From contig NC_064844.1 of assembly GCF_024166365.1 (NCBI RefSeq), positions 744,001 through 808,000 of the forward strand: a DNA stretch of 64,000 bases, written 5' to 3'. The notes beneath the pieces are model-generated. The model searched no databases. It saw only the letters and a list, made by a program, of their open reading frames with translations, and had not been told where the DNA came from. This stretch comes from Elephas maximus indicus (Eukaryota; Chordata; Mammalia; Proboscidea; Elephantidae). Position 1 is the stretch's first letter, and every line of letters starts with the position of its first letter. Below are positions 44,151-55,685 of the stretch, piece after piece. Made by a program: the position numbers and the translations under genes.

Positions 44151-44312
44151 TGGAGCCCTGGTGGCACAGTGGCTAAGAATCGGCTGCTAACCAAAAAGGT
44201 TGGCAGTTCGAATCCACTAGCCACTCCTTGAAAGCCCTGTGGGACAGCCCTACTCTGTCCTATAGCATCGCTGTGAGTCAGAATCGACTTGACAGCAGTG
44301 GGTTTGTTGTTG
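44151..44312 (+). repeat. AfroSINE, short form
   Basis: It runs from cttggagccctggtggcac to ttgacagcagtgggtttgtt and is well preserved. Confidence 0.93.
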
Positions 44313-44664
44313 TTGTTTTGTTCCTTTGGTCTATTCTGGTACCACTATAACATATGACATATTTCTCAGTTTTTAACATATAGACAGACAAGTTCTCTGA
44401 CTTTGTTTCTTCCTTTAAAGCACGTTGGCCCTACTGGCCCTTTGCACTTCTTTATAAATTTTAGAATCAGTTTATCGGGTTTTACAAAAATACTGTCAGG
44501 ACTTAGACTGGGAATTACATCAAATTGATAGATTAATATACGGAGAATTGACATATTCGTGCTATTGGGTCTACCCATCTGTAAACATATATAGCTCTCC
44601 ACTTATTTACAGGAAGTCTTATTCCTCTGTAAAGGAGTTGTGTATTTTGTGAAGTGTATTCCTA

Positions 44665-44832
44665 TCGTTGCTGTTAGTTGCCATGGAGTCAATTCCGACT
44701 CATGGTGACCCCATGTGTGCAGACTGCTCTCCCTAGGGTTTTCAAGGCTGTGACCTTTCAGAAGCAGATCACCAGACCTGTCTTCCGAGGCACTGCTGGG
44801 TGGGTTTGAACCCCCAACCTTTCGGGACTCCA
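44665..44832 (-). repeat. AfroSINE-related, diverged
   Basis: The reversed tail gttgccatggagtcaattcc is clear. The body matches the long form with deletions, and the head is cut to gggactcc. Confidence 0.75.
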
Positions 44833-45379
44833 AGTGTATTCCTAGGTACTTTTTATTTTGCTCTTGCAATGGCATTTTCCTATTATAAACAGTATCTCTA
44901 AAAAACTACATTTGTTAACTGCTGCTGATACAGAGAATACAATTGACTTTTGGTGTATAGAAACTTCCTGAATGTTGTTACGAATTCTGATAATTCATCC
45001 ATCTCTTCTCTTGAGTTTTCTATGTGGATAATTGTGTCTGTAAATTATGACAATGTTGTGCTTCCTTTTCACGCACTAAGCCTTTGAGTACTGTCTTGTC
45101 TTAATATACTGGCCCTACAGTGTTGGATGGAGGTGGTTCTGTCACCTTGGGAGTCCTTCCACCCTACCCCCGCTGTGATGTCAGTGTGGGTTGTAGGTGG
45201 CTGCCCTTTGTAGGCTGAGAAAGTTCCCTTCTATTCCTTCGCTGCTGAGAGCTCTTTATATTCTGAATGAATGATGAAGTTTATCAAATACTTATTTTCT
45301 CTTTTGCATTTGGTGAGACCATCATGTGGTTTTTCTCCCTTAACTGTTTCTACATACCATTTATCAAACATTTTAGTGT

Positions 45380-46222
45380 CACTGAACGCTTCCAAGGCCA
45401 GCATAGCAGGGGTGGGGATTTGGGCACCGTGGTTTCAGGCGACATCTAAGTCAACTGGCGTAAGAAAACATTCTGCATCCCACTTTGAAGAGTGGTGTCT
45501 GGGGTCTTAAATGCTAGCAAGCGGCCATCTAAGATGCATCAATAGGTCTCAACCCACCTGGAGCAAAGGAGAATGAAGAACACCAAGGACACAAGGCGAT
45601 GATGAGCCAAAGAGACTACATCATCTTGAGACCAGAGGAACTAGATGGTGCCTGGCCACAACCAATAACTACCCTGACAGGGAACACAACAGAGAACCCC
45701 TGAGGGAGCAGGAGAGCAGTGGGATGCAGACTCCAAATTCTCACAAAAAGACCAAACTTGATGGTCTGACTGAGACTAGAAGGACCCCGGTGGTCATGGA
45801 CCCCAGACCTTCTGTTGGCCCAGGACAGGAACCATTTCCAAAGCCAACTCTTCAGACAGGGATTGGACTGGACAATGGGATAGAAAAAGATGCTGATGAA
45901 GAACAAGGTTCTTGGATCAAGTAGACACTTGAGACTATGTTGGCAGCTCCTGTCTGGGGAGGGGAGATGAGAGGGCAGAGGGGGTCAGAAGCTGGTGGAG
46001 TGGACATGAAAAGAGAGAGTGGAGGGAAGGAGTGTGCTGTCTCATTAGGGGGAGAGCAATTAGGAATATGTACCAAGGTGTATAGGGTCCCCGTGAGTCA
46101 GAATTGACTTGACAACAATGGGTTTTTTTTTTTTTTTTAGCAAGGTATATATAAATTTTTGTATGAGACTGACTTGATTTGTAAACTTTCACTTAAAGCA
46201 CAATAAAAATTAAAAAAAAATT
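45380..46222 (+). mobile_element. 5'-truncated L1 3' UTR copy, + strand
   Basis: It carries the same 3' UTR as 49638-50650 in opposite orientation and ends cacttaaagcacaataaaaa plus an A tract. It contains a tiny SINE insertion at 46084-46140. The frames overlapping it are by chance. Confidence 0.85.
46084..46140 (+). repeat. 57-bp AfroSINE tail inserted in an L1
   Basis: Only the SINE tail (gtgagtcagaattgacttga) and a T run are present. The flanks caaggtgtat (46074-46083) and caaggtatat (46141-46150) form a target-site duplication. Confidence 0.82.
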
Positions 46223-46615
46223 TAGTTTCAGAGAAACTATTTGTGTGAATATTTCAGTGGCTGGTTGGTGTGACTGAAAAACACCAGTAGGTGTGTTCAA
46301 GAATATAAGGTTTCTTGCAATGTATCCTTGCAAAGGATTCTGAAATTTACCTGGAAATAACTGTAGTTGGAGACACGTGCTCCCTGACTACAGCCTTCCA
46401 AGGTCACCTAAATTTCATGGAGACATCCAACAGTGACATTGCTTTCATGGAGTGAAGATTGCACCAGACTAGCGTTTTTCCAACGTCTGTGTCTTTACAC
46501 TCTCCACAACTCTTTGTCAATGGCCTGCTTGTTCACCAGGTGTAAGAAATGGATACTAAGAAGCACAACACATTCCAGCAAAACGTAGCTTCTTAGATAC
46601 ACTAGACATTTAAAT

Positions 46616-46865
46616 TTTTTTTAATTTATTTTGTTGTTGTTGAGAACATACAAAGCAAAAATGCACCAATTCAACATTTTCCACATGTACAATTCAGTGA
46701 CATTGATTACGTTCTTCGAGTTGTGCAACCATTCTCACCTTCCTTTTCTGAGTTGTTCCTCCCCCACTGACATAAACTCACTGCCCTCTAAGGTTCCTAC
46801 TTAATTATTTAAGTTGCTGTGTCAGTTTGACCCCATATAGATAGTTCTTAAAAGAGCATAATTAG
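46616..46865 (-). mobile_element. L1 3' end fragment, other subfamily
   Basis: It starts with a T-rich tail complement and reads aacatacaaagcaaaaatgc and tccacatgtacaattcagtg, L1-like 3' text in reverse orientation. Confidence 0.55.
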
Positions 46866-47869
46866 AACAGTAGATATTTGATATAACGTGTCTATAATGT
46901 AGCTGGTTATATGGCTGTTGGATGTGGCAGACAGTCTTCCCCCAACACCCTATTAAAAAGATAGAAAAGGACACTTTTTTTTTTTAGAGAAGTATAAACC
47001 CGCAAGGATAGGGAGAGTAGGAGAAAAGATTATAGCACTATACTTTTTGGAAATTTCTGGAAAGCAGATGGACAATTGGTAAATGACTTAGTAGACCAAA
47101 GAAACTTATTCATACCTCAGAACCTCCTAACGTTTCAGGAACTGGCAGCATCAGCTATACTTGGAAGTGGGGTAAGAGCGAGCGAGGTGGTTAAAATAAG
47201 GAGAATTGGTTGATAATCTGTACAGATAGACTTTTCTGGCTCCCAGGAATTTTTATGTAAAGGAGGCAAAATAGAGACTCTGGAAAGGGGAACCAGGTAC
47301 AGTTAAGGTGAGGTTACTTCACTGAGAACAGGAAAATTAAATGAACCTGTGCATCCTAGGTGCTGAGATCCCTAGTCTTCTTTCCTTTCTTGGTTCCTGG
47401 GAATGCTGGTAGCTTAAACCCTCACGCTCCTGGCAAGAGATTGGAAGAGCCTTCTTTGGGAATCTGACCAGCTCAAGAGGAGGGACTTATAGGTATTGGC
47501 AAAAGTTCTCCAACTAAAGAGCTCAGTCAGACCACTCAACAATGAAGATCACAGTAGACAAGCCCCACTTATGGGCATGGAGCTTCCGGTCAACTTTTTA
47601 TTCTCTCACTTTTAACTATCGATGGAGGACTGAGGATTACCAGACATCTGAGACAGCCGCAATATGAATGATAAAGATGGAAACAAACAGAAAAAAAAGC
47701 AACTTGGAGAAAGCAGAGGCTATGCACAGGTAAGAAAAGTAAATAAGAAAACTATTACCAATACCCTCAGAGAAGATAAGAGAAGCTATTCCAACCAAGA
47801 AATAAAGACAGAATGCTATAGTAAAGGTAAATTTGGAGACTAAAAAAAGAACTTTTGGAAATTAAAGAA
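46866..47869. other. Intergenic, no gene seen
   Basis: I recognise nothing in this stretch. It has no long open frame. Confidence 0.6.
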
Positions 47870-48026
47870 TAAAACCCATTGCTGTCGAGCTGACTCCGAC
47901 TCTTAGCAACACTATAGGACAGAGGGGAACTGCCCCATAGGGTTTCCGAGGAGCACCTGGTGGCTTCAAACTGCTGACCTTTTAGTTAGCAGCCACAGTT
48001 CTTAATCTCTGTGCCACCAGGACTCC
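47870..48026 (-). repeat. AfroSINE, short form
   Basis: The reversed copy runs from aaaacccattgctgtcgagc to gccaccaggactcc. Confidence 0.92.
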
Positions 48027-48129
48027 AAAGAATACAACAGCAGAAGAAAAAAACGTAGTAAGAATTGGAAGATAAGGTCAGGAAATGTTCAAAAAATAGA
48101 GCAAAAAAGTGGAAAACAGGAAAGAAGCT

Positions 48130-48560
48130 ATTAAAAAATTAGTAGACCACTTCAAGACCAACATCATGAGTTCCAAACAGTGAGAACAGAGGAAATAGAG
48201 GGAAGGAAACAAAAATCAAAGAAAAGATTCAAGAAAAAATCTCAGAACTGAAGGACCTCAATTTGATGATTGAAAGGGCCCACCAAAAACTCAGCCCAGA
48301 AGATAAAAGTAGATCCACCAAAACATGCCATGAAATTTCGTAACACTGGTGAAGAAGAAGAAACGGACAAATTTCCAGAGGGGGCAGAAGTTACACAAAA
48401 AGATCAGCATTGACTTCTTAACAGTAACACTAGAGAGTCTCAAAAACTGGAAAGAAAATTATTTCCAACCTAGTATTTTTTACCTCTCAAATCAATTGAA
48501 TATGAGTGATAGAATACTGACATAGACATGAGAGGTTGAGTAATTTTCCTCCCAGACAGC
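48130..48560 (+). repeat. Decayed LINE-like sequence
   Basis: A purine-rich stretch (tcagaactgaaggacctcaa, agggcccaccaaaaactcag, ttccaacctagtatttttta) resembles a dispersed LINE-type repeat that I cannot name. No open frame of note. Confidence 0.4.
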
Positions 48561-49071
48561 CTTTCTCAGAAGCAACCGGAAGGATACAGAAAACAGGATA
48601 CGGACAGTGGAGAGTGTCAAAGGTGCTCGCCAGGGTGACAGGGAAGGGCGACCCCTAAGTGGCCAGCTGTGCACCAAGCGAGACAGAGAAGGCAGTTTGT
48701 CCAGGCCTCGGGGGGCTTCTTTAGGAGGACGAAACCGACAGAGTGCTTCATGCAGCAGGCGACAGACCACATTACAGCTGCTACGGACACTGTGCAATAG
48801 TGATGTTCACCACTTTTTCAAAATTACTTAGTTGTTGAACTCACAACCACAGCTTGTTTAATGCATTGAAAAAGCACATGTTACTATATTACCCACATGC
48901 ATTAAAATCTTTTTATGACTTTGTTTCAGTGTGATTGATTTTCTTTGTAATTTTACATATTTTATCATCTCAGGAATCCGAAGGCTTCACCTGACTGCCA
49001 AGGGGGTCTATGGCACAAAAAATTAAAACCCCTGCACTGGAAGTTTCTCAGGGGTCTCCATTTTGTCTCTA
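48561..49071. other. Intergenic, locally GC-richer
   Basis: Bases 48,570-48,800 are richer in GC and CpG than their surroundings and carry two overlapping unassigned frames (48607-48831 + and 48492-48797 -). I see no domain or gene signal. Confidence 0.5.
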
Positions 49072-49238
49072 ACCCAAACCAAACCCACTGCCATTAGGTC
49101 AATTCCAAATCATAGTGACCCTATAGGACAGAGTATAGCTGCCCCATAAGGAAGCAGACTGCAGAGTGGCTGGTGGGTTCAAACCACCGACCTTCCAGTT
49201 AGCGGTGGAACACTTCACTGCTGCACCACCAGGGCTCC
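49072..49238 (-). repeat. AfroSINE, short form
   Basis: The reversed copy runs from acccaaaccaaacccactgc to ccaccagggctcc and has an internal deletion. Confidence 0.9.
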
Positions 49239-49637
49239 TCAGCTGTCCTAGGATACAGTGCAAGAGTGTGATGTTCTGATGGCCAGTGAGAACCCTCGAT
49301 AACACGGTAAGGAAAGCCAAGAGTGAATTTATCCTACAAGAATGTGGTGGTTGGTGGGGGAAACCTGCGGAAGTGGAGTAGAAGGGAGGGGATGCAGAGA
49401 ATTATTAGTTCATAGACTTTTGTGATTAAAAAAATCAATGTATTGTTCTGAATAGATAATACATTCATGAGGCAAAATTCAGAAGGTACAAAGAATATAG
49501 TAGAAAAGAAGTTTCACTTTCTACCTCAATCCCTCAGCCATGCTTCCTTGGAGAAAATCACTGCTACCATGTGTAAGTTCTACCAGAGATATTCTGTGCA
49601 TGTACCAGCAAGCACATAGATTGGGGAATGACCTTTT

Positions 49638-52600
49638 ATTTTATTTTATTTATTTATTTATATTAACTTTTATTGAGCTTCAAGTGGACGTTTACAAATC
49701 AAGTCAGTCTGTCACATATGTTTACATACATCTTACTCCGTACTCCCACTTGCTCTCCCCCTAATGAGTCAGCCCTTCCAGTCTCTCCTTTCGTGACAAT
49801 TTTGCCAGCTTCCCACTGTCTCTATCCTCCCATCCCCCCTCCAGACAGGAGATGCCAACACAATCTCAAGTGTCCACCTGATATAATTAGCTCACTCTTC
49901 ATCAGGATCTCTCTCCCACCCGCTGTCCAGTCCCTTTCATGTCTGATGAGCTGTCTTCGGGGATGGTTCCTGTCCTGTGCCAAAAGAAGGTCTGGGGACC
50001 ATGGCCGCTGGATGCCTCTAGTCTCAGTCAGACCATTAAGTATGGTCTTTTTATGAGAATTTGGGGTCTGCATCCCACTGATCTCCTGCTCCCTCAGGGG
50101 TTCTCTGTTGTGCTCCCTGTCAGGGCAGTCATCGATTGTGGCCGGGCACCAACTAGTTCTTCTGGTCTCAGGATGATGTAGGTCTCTGGTTCATGTGGCC
50201 CTTTCTGTCTCTTGGGCTCTTAGTTGTCGTGTGACCTTGGTGTTCTTCATTCTCCTTTGCTCCAGGTGGGTTGAGACCAATTGATGCATCTTAGATGGCC
50301 GCTTGTTAGCATTTAAGACCCCAGATGCCACATTTCAAAGTGGGATGCAGAATGTTTTCATAATAGAATAATTTTGCCAATTGACTTAGAAGTCCCCTTA
50401 AACCATGGTACCCAAACCCCTGCCCTTGCTCCGCTGACCTTTGAAGCATTCATTTTATCCCAGAAACTTCTTTGCTTTTGGTCCAGTCCAATTGAGCTGA
50501 CCTTCCATGTATTGAGTGTTGTCCTTCCCTTCACCTAAAGCAGTTCTTATCTACTAATTAATCAATAAAAAACCCTCTCCCTCCCTCCCTCCCTCCCCCC
50601 CTCGTAACCACAAAAGTATGTGTTCTTCTCAGTTTTTACTATTTCTCAAGATCTTATAATAGTGGTCTTATACAATATTTGTCCTTTTGCCTCTGACTAA
50701 TTTCGCTCAGCATAATGCCTTCCAGGTTCCTCCATGTCATGAAATGTTTCACAGATTCGTCACTGTTCTTTATCGATGCATAGTATTCCATTGTGTGAAT
50801 ATACCACAATTTACTTAACCATTCATCCGTTGATGGACACCTTGGTTGCTTCCAGCTTTTTGCTATTGTAAACAGAGCTGCAATAAACATGGGTGTGCAT
50901 ATATCTGTTTGTGTGAAGGCTCTTGTTTCTCTAGGGTCTATTCCGAGGAGTGGGATTTCTGGGTTATATGGTAGTTCTATTTCTAACTGTTTAAGATAAC
51001 GCCAGATAGATTTCCAAAGTGGTTGTACCATTTTACATTCCCACCAGCAGTGTATAAGAGTTCCAATCTCTCCGCAGCCTCTCCAACATTTATTATTTTG
51101 TGTTTTTTGGATTAATGCCAGCCTTGTTGGAGTGAGATGGAATCTCATCGTAGTTTTAATTTGCATTTCTCTAATGGCTAATGATCGAGAGCATTTTCTC
51201 ATGTATCTGTTAGCTGCCTGAATATCTTCTTTAGTGAAGTGTGTGTTCATATCCTTTGCCCACTTCTTGGTTGGGTTGTTTGTCTTTTTCTGGTTGAGTT
51301 TTGACAGAATCATATAGATTTTAGAGATCAGGCGCTGGTCGGAGATGTCATAGCTGAAAATTCTTTCCCAGTCTGTAGGTGGTCTTTTTACTCTTTTGGT
51401 GAAGTCTTTAGATGAGCATAGGTGTTTGATTTTTAGGAGCTCCCAGTTATTGGGTTTCTCTTCGTCATTTTTGGTAATGTTTTGTATTCTGTTTATGCCT
51501 TGTATTAGGGCTCCTAGGGTTGTCCCAATTTTTTCTTCCATGGTCTTGATCGTTTTAGTCTTTATGTTTAGGTCTTTGATCCACTTGGAGTTAGTTTTTG
51601 TGCATGGTGTGAGGTATGGGTCCTGTTTCATTTTTTTGCAGATGGATATCCAGTTATGCCAGCACCATTTGTTAAAAAGGCTATCTTTTCCCCAATTAAT
51701 TGACACTGGCCCTTTGTCAAATATCAGCTGCTCATACGTGGATGAATCTATGTCTGGGTTCTCAATTCTGTTCCATTGGTCTATGTGCCTGTTGTTGTAC
51801 CAGTACCAGGCTGTTTTGACTACTGTGGCTGTATAATAGGTTCTGAAATCAGGTAGAGTGAGGCCTCCCACTTTCTTCTTCTTTTTCAGTAGTGCTTTGC
51901 TTATCCGGGGGTTCTTTCCCTTCCATATGAAATTGGTGATTTGTTTCTCTATCCCCTTAAAATATGACATTGGAATTTGGATCGGAAGTGCGTTAAATGT
52001 ATAGATGGCTTTTGGTAGAATAGACATTTTTACTATGTTAAGTCTTCCTATCCATGAGCAAGGTATGTTTTTCCACTTAAGTATGTCCTTTTGAATTTCT
52101 TGTAGTAGAGCTTTGTAGTTTTCTTTGTATAGGTCTTTTACATCCTTGGTAAGATTTATTCCTAAGTATCTTATCTTCTTGGGGGCTACTGTGAATGGTA
52201 TTGATTTGGTTATTTCCTCTTCGGTGTTCTTTTTGTTGATGTAGAGGAATCCAAGTGATTTTTGTATGTTTATTTTAAAACCAGAGACTCTGCCAAACTC
52301 TTCTATTAGTTTCAGTAGTTTTCTGGAGGATTCCTTAGGGTTTTCTGTGTATATAATCATGTCATCTGCAAATAGTGATAACTTTACTTCCTCCTTGCCA
52401 ATCCGGATACCTTTTATTTCTTTGTCTAGCCTAATTGCCCTGGCTAGGACTTCCAGCACGATGTTGAATAAGAGCGGTGATAAAGGGCATCCTTGTCTGG
52501 TTCCCGTTCTCAAGGGAAATGCTTTCAGGTTCTCTCCATTTAGGGTGATATTGGCTGTTGGCTTTGCATAGATGCCCTTTATTATGTTGAGGAATTTTCC

Positions 52601-54240
52601 TTCAATTCCTATTTTGGTAAGAGTTTTTATCATAAATGGGTGTTGGACTTTGTCAAATGCCTTTTCTGCATCAATTGATAAGATCATGTGGTTTTTGTCT
52701 TTTGTTTTATTTATGTGATGGATTACATTAATGGTTTTTCTGATATTAAACCAGCCTTGCATACCTGGTATAAATCCCACTTGATCATGGTGAATTATTT
52801 TTTTGATGTGCTGTTGGATTCTATTGGCTAGAATTTTGTTGAGGATTTTTGCATCTATGTTCATGAGGGATATAGGTCTATAATTTTCTTTTTTTGTAAT
52901 GTCTTTACCTGGTTTTGGTATCAGGGAGATGGTGGCTTCATAGAATGAGTTGGGTAGTATTCCGTCGTTTTCTATGCTTTGGAATACCTTCAGAAGTAGT
53001 GGTGTTAACTCTTCTCTGAAAGTTTCGTAGAACTCTGCAGTGAAGCCGTCCGGGCCAGGGCTTTTTTTTGTTGGGAGTTTTTTGATTACCATTTCAATCT
53101 CTTTTTTTGTTATGGGTCTATTTAGTTGTTCTACTTCTGAATGTGTTAGTTTAGGTAGGTAGTGTTTTTCCAGGAATTCATCCATTTCTTCTAGGTTTTC
53201 AAATTTGTTAGAGTACAATTTTTCATAATAATCTGAAGTGATTCTTTTAATTTCATTTGGTTCTGTTGTGATGTGGTCCTTCTCGTTTCTTATTCGGGTT
53301 ATTTGTTTCCTTTCCTGTATTTCTTTAGTCAGTCCAGCCAATGGTTTATCAATTTTGTTAATTTTTTCAAAGAACCAGCTTTTGGCTTTGTTAATTCTTT
53401 CAATTGTTTTTCTGTTCTCTAATTCATTTAGTTCAGCTCTAATTTTTATTGTTTGTTTTCTTCTGGTGCCTGATGGATTCTTTTGTTGCTCACTTTGTAT
53501 TTGTTCAAGTTGTAGGGACAGTTCTCTGATTTTGGCTCTTTCTTCTTTTTGTATGTGTGCATTTATCGATATAAATTGGCCTCTGAGCACTGCTTTTGCT
53601 GTGTCCCAGAGGTTTTGATAGGAAGTATTTTCATTCTCGTTGCTTTCTATGAATTTCCTTATTCCCTCCTTGATGTCTTCTATAACCCAGTCTTTTTTCA
53701 GGAGGGTATTGTTCATTTTCCAAGTATTTGATTTCTTTTCCCTAGTTTTTCTGTTATTGATCTCTGGTTTTATTGCCTTGTGGTCTGAGAGGATGCTTTG
53801 TAATATTTCAATGTTTTGGATTCTGCAAAGGTTTGTTTTATGACCTAATATGTGGTCTATTCTAGAGAATGTTCCATGTGCGCTAGAAAAAAAAGTATAT
53901 TTTGCAGCAGTTGGGTGGAGAGTTCTGTATAAGTCAATGAGGTCAAGTTGGTTGATTGTTGTAATTAGATCTTCCGTGTCTCTATTGAGCTTCTTACTGG
54001 ATGTCCTGTCCTTCTCCGAAAGTGGTGTGTTGAAGTCTCCTGCTATAATTGTGGAGGTATCTATCTCACTTTTCAATTCTGTTAAAATTTGATTTATGTA
54101 TCTTGCAGCCCTGTCATTGGGTGCATAAATATTTAATATGGTTATGTCTTCCTGATCAATTGTCCCTTTTATCATTATATAGTGTTCTTCTTTATCCTTT
54201 GTGGTGGATTTAAGTCTAAAGTCTATTTTGTCAGAAATCC
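49638..54240 (-). mobile_element. Young 5'-truncated L1 retrotransposon
   Basis: The element reads, on the - strand, from a truncated point inside ORF2 (54240) through the ORF2 stop (50654-50656), a 1-kb 3' UTR and an A-rich tail. ORF1, the 5' UTR and roughly the first 90 codons of ORF2 are missing. Flanking repeats atgacctttt (49628-49637) and atgacttttt (54241-54250) fit a target-site duplication. It sits inside an older repeat that resumes on both sides. The whole remaining ORF2 is open, which marks it as recent. Confidence 0.92.
50654..54175 (-). CDS. L1 ORF2 protein, 5' truncated but open
   Basis: The frame encodes 1173 residues from an internal Met, and is open about 21 codons further to 54240. 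L1 ORF2p has an N-terminal endonuclease, a reverse transcriptase and a Cys-rich C-terminus, and nicks target DNA and copies L1 RNA. Visible are endonuclease parts (NIYAPN near residue 17, GDFNTP near 46, SDHKAI near 130), the RT core ([18 protein letters not shown] near residue 590) and the C-terminal [10 protein letters not shown]...HCWWEC cluster. The endonuclease N-terminus with its first catalytic residues is lost and no promoter remains, so it is unlikely to be mobile on its own. Confidence 0.93.
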   Translation of the reverse strand: MIKGTIDQEDITILNIYAPNDRAARYINQILTELKSEIDTSTIIAGDFNTPLSEKDRTSSKKLNRDTEDLITTINQLDLIDLYRTLHPTAAKYTFFSSAHGTFSRIDHILGHKTNLCRIQNIEILQSILSDHKAIKPEINNRKTREKKSNTWKMNNTLLKKDWVIEDIKEGIRKFIESNENENTSYQNLWDTAKAVLRGQFISINAHIQKEERAKIRELSLQLEQIQSEQQKNPSGTRRKQTIKIRAELNELENRKTIERINKAKSWFFEKINKIDKPLAGLTKEIQERKQITRIRNEKDHITTEPNEIKRITSDYYEKLYSNKFENLEEMDEFLEKHYLPKLTHSEVEQLNRPITKKEIEMVIKKLPTKKSPGPDGFTAEFYETFREELTPLLLKVFQSIENDGILPNSFYEATISLIPKPGKDITKKENYRPISLMNIDAKILNKILANRIQQHIKKIIHHDQVGFIPGMQGWFNIRKTINVIHHINKTKDKNHMILSIDAEKAFDKVQHPFMIKTLTKIGIEGKFLNIIKGIYAKPTANITLNGENLKAFPLRTGTRQGCPLSPLLFNIVLEVLARAIRLDKEIKGIRIGKEEVKLSLFADDMIIYTENPKESSRKLLKLIEEFGRVSGFKINIQKSLGFLYINKKNTEEEITKSIPFTVAPKKIRYLGINLTKDVKDLYKENYKALLQEIQKDILKWKNIPCSWIGRLNIVKMSILPKAIYTFNALPIQIPMSYFKGIEKQITNFIWKGKNPRISKALLKKKKKVGGLTLPDFRTYYTATVVKTAWYWYNNRHIDQWNRIENPDIDSSTYEQLIFDKGPVSINWGKDSLFNKWCWHNWISICKKMKQDPYLTPCTKTNSKWIKDLNIKTKTIKTMEEKIGTTLGALIQGINRIQNITKNDEEKPNNWELLKIKHLCSSKDFTKRVKRPPTDWERIFSYDISDQRLISKIYMILSKLNQKKTNNPTKKWAKDMNTHFTKEDIQAANRYMRKCSRSLAIREMQIKTTMRFHLTPTRLALIQKTQNNKCWRGCGEIGTLIHCWWECKMVQPLWKSIWRYLKQLEIELPYNPEIPLLGIDPRETRAFTQTDICTPMFIAALFTIAKSWKQPRCPSTDEWLSKLWYIHTMEYYASIKNSDESVKHFMTWRNLEGIMLSEISQRQKDKYCIRPLL

Positions 54241-54309
54241 ATGACTTTTTTTACAAAAACAATATCTTATTATACAGTGTTGTACACCATGTCTTTTTTT
54301 TTCCCCTTA

Positions 54310-54935
54310 ATGGAAGTTTTGAGATGGGTCAAGTGTTTTAAGGAAGGTCGGGAAGACCTTAATGATGAGCCAAGTGGGGGAAGATCATTCAGAAGATTAT
54401 GGCAGCTGTTTTTTGGGATTCCAGTGGGTCATCTTGATAGATTTTCTTGAAGAACACAGGATGATCATGGGGGCTTATTATGAGCCTTTAAGAAAACTGG
54501 AAACTGCACTGGTGAGAAAAAAGCCAGGAACGTTGCGCCAAGAAATTTTTTTTTTCCATCACAACAATGGAGCTGCTCATTCTTCTAGGGTAGCAAGGGC
54601 TGCTCTACGAGAATTTCATTGGGAAAGCTTACCCCACCCACCCTACAGCTATGATCTAGCCCCTTCAGACTTCTTTTTTTTCCCCAAAACTCAAAGAACA
54701 TTTAAAAGGAACACGATTGTGCCCCTCAAAAATGCCAAAACTCCCATTTTGACATGGTTTAAATTGCAGAGTGCAGAATTCTTCAGGGAAGGGTTAGAGA
54801 GATGGAAGCACCGCCTTCAGAAGTATACAGACCTAGATGGGGAATATGTCGAGAAATAATAGCTTCATATTTTGATATTTTTAATAAAGGTTTCTATGAT
54901 TTTGTAGTAAAAAAGACTTTTTGGCTTACCCTGTA
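54310..54935 (+). mobile_element. Internally deleted mariner-type transposon
   Basis: The 3' end reads ttttggcttaccctgta, the usual end of mariner inverted repeats. A decayed transposase is visible: a helix-turn-helix piece (WVKCFKEGREDL, near 54320-54390) and a catalytic-domain piece in the 54362-54859 frame (HHNNGAAHSS, YDLAPSDFFFFP, ending GEYVEK and stop). About 160 residues between them are missing and the 5' inverted repeat is not recognisable. Confidence 0.8.
54362..54859 (+). pseudogene. Mariner transposase remnant
   Basis: The 165-residue frame holds the second half of a Tc1/mariner transposase, which cuts and pastes the element using a DDD triad. The second Asp position is Asn here (HHNNG in place of HDN), and the third lies in YDLAPSD. 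The N-terminal DNA-binding half is in another frame and the middle is deleted, so it is dead. Confidence 0.75.
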
Positions 54936-55685
54936 TCCGTCTGATGGTGGAATGGAATAGCGAGATCTTAGATGAGGATTAGTATTTGCTATGTCCCACA
55001 TGGAATTAGTTCCAATAAAACCTGCTATGTTTCACAAGATTTAGTATTTCAACCTCTAAGCTATTTCTAGATTGCACTTTCCTCTTGTAATGCTGGAGTT
55101 TACACTCCACCTTGCTGCTCTGACACTGACATAATTACAGTGAAACACGATGAAACTTTAAGACAGCACAGGGATTCGTGGAGCCTAACAGCCCTTGCTG
55201 GGGAAATAAGCAGTTGAAGAGGAGTGGCTATCTGTAGCAATACCCCTGGCATGCTGCTCTAAGCAGTGTAATACTTTCTAAAGCCACTTGTGAGGACATA
55301 ACTATGCCAAAAGTTTCTTACTTGATTTATAACTTCAGGTTTATTTTTCACAGTTAGAAATTTGTCCTAAAACTTTATTTTTCATAGTAATTTCAATTAT
55401 TATCCCACCATCAGATGATCAAGAGTATTCAAAGGGAAGCTGTAATGATAATAGTTTCGATAACAGACTCAGGATTTGAAAAAAAACCTTCCCAGATAGT
55501 ACAAATAAGAAATCCAATAAATAAGTTGCATTTTTCATCCATAAGATTGGCAAAGATTTCTTAAGATTACATCCAGTATAGTCAAATGTAAAGAAATGAG
55601 CGCTCCCATCACTGCTGCAGACAGTATAAAATCATACAACCTTCATACATTCATTAATTCAACATTATTTCCCATTCTCACATGC
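54936..55685. other. Intergenic, no gene seen
   Basis: Unique-looking AT-rich sequence with no recognised element. No open frame of note. Confidence 0.6.

Larger units (their letters stand above)
43740..45379 (-). mobile_element. Old L1 with two AfroSINE insertions
   Basis: Reversed L1 ORF2-like text (tcaaattgatagattaatat, tgtccagcataatttattga) spans this region, split by AfroSINEs at 44151 and 44665. The frame at 44366-44602 still resembles the L1 GRPNSTNMSILRILIYQFDVIP segment but is broken. Confidence 0.6.

Noticed and set aside
48492-48831. Overlapping frames in a GC-richer patch
   Set aside because: They are short, opposed to each other and without domain or regulatory signals. They are kept only as a note on composition.
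49673-50181. Two + strand frames of 127 and 80 codons
   Set aside because: They are antisense to the L1 3' UTR and recur in the other L1 copies at 43,209 and 45,616, so they are repeat shadows.
53238-54092. Several + strand hydrophobic frames resembling membrane proteins
   Set aside because: They are antisense to the open L1 ORF2, whose A-rich sense strand yields Phe/Leu/Ser-rich antisense translations.
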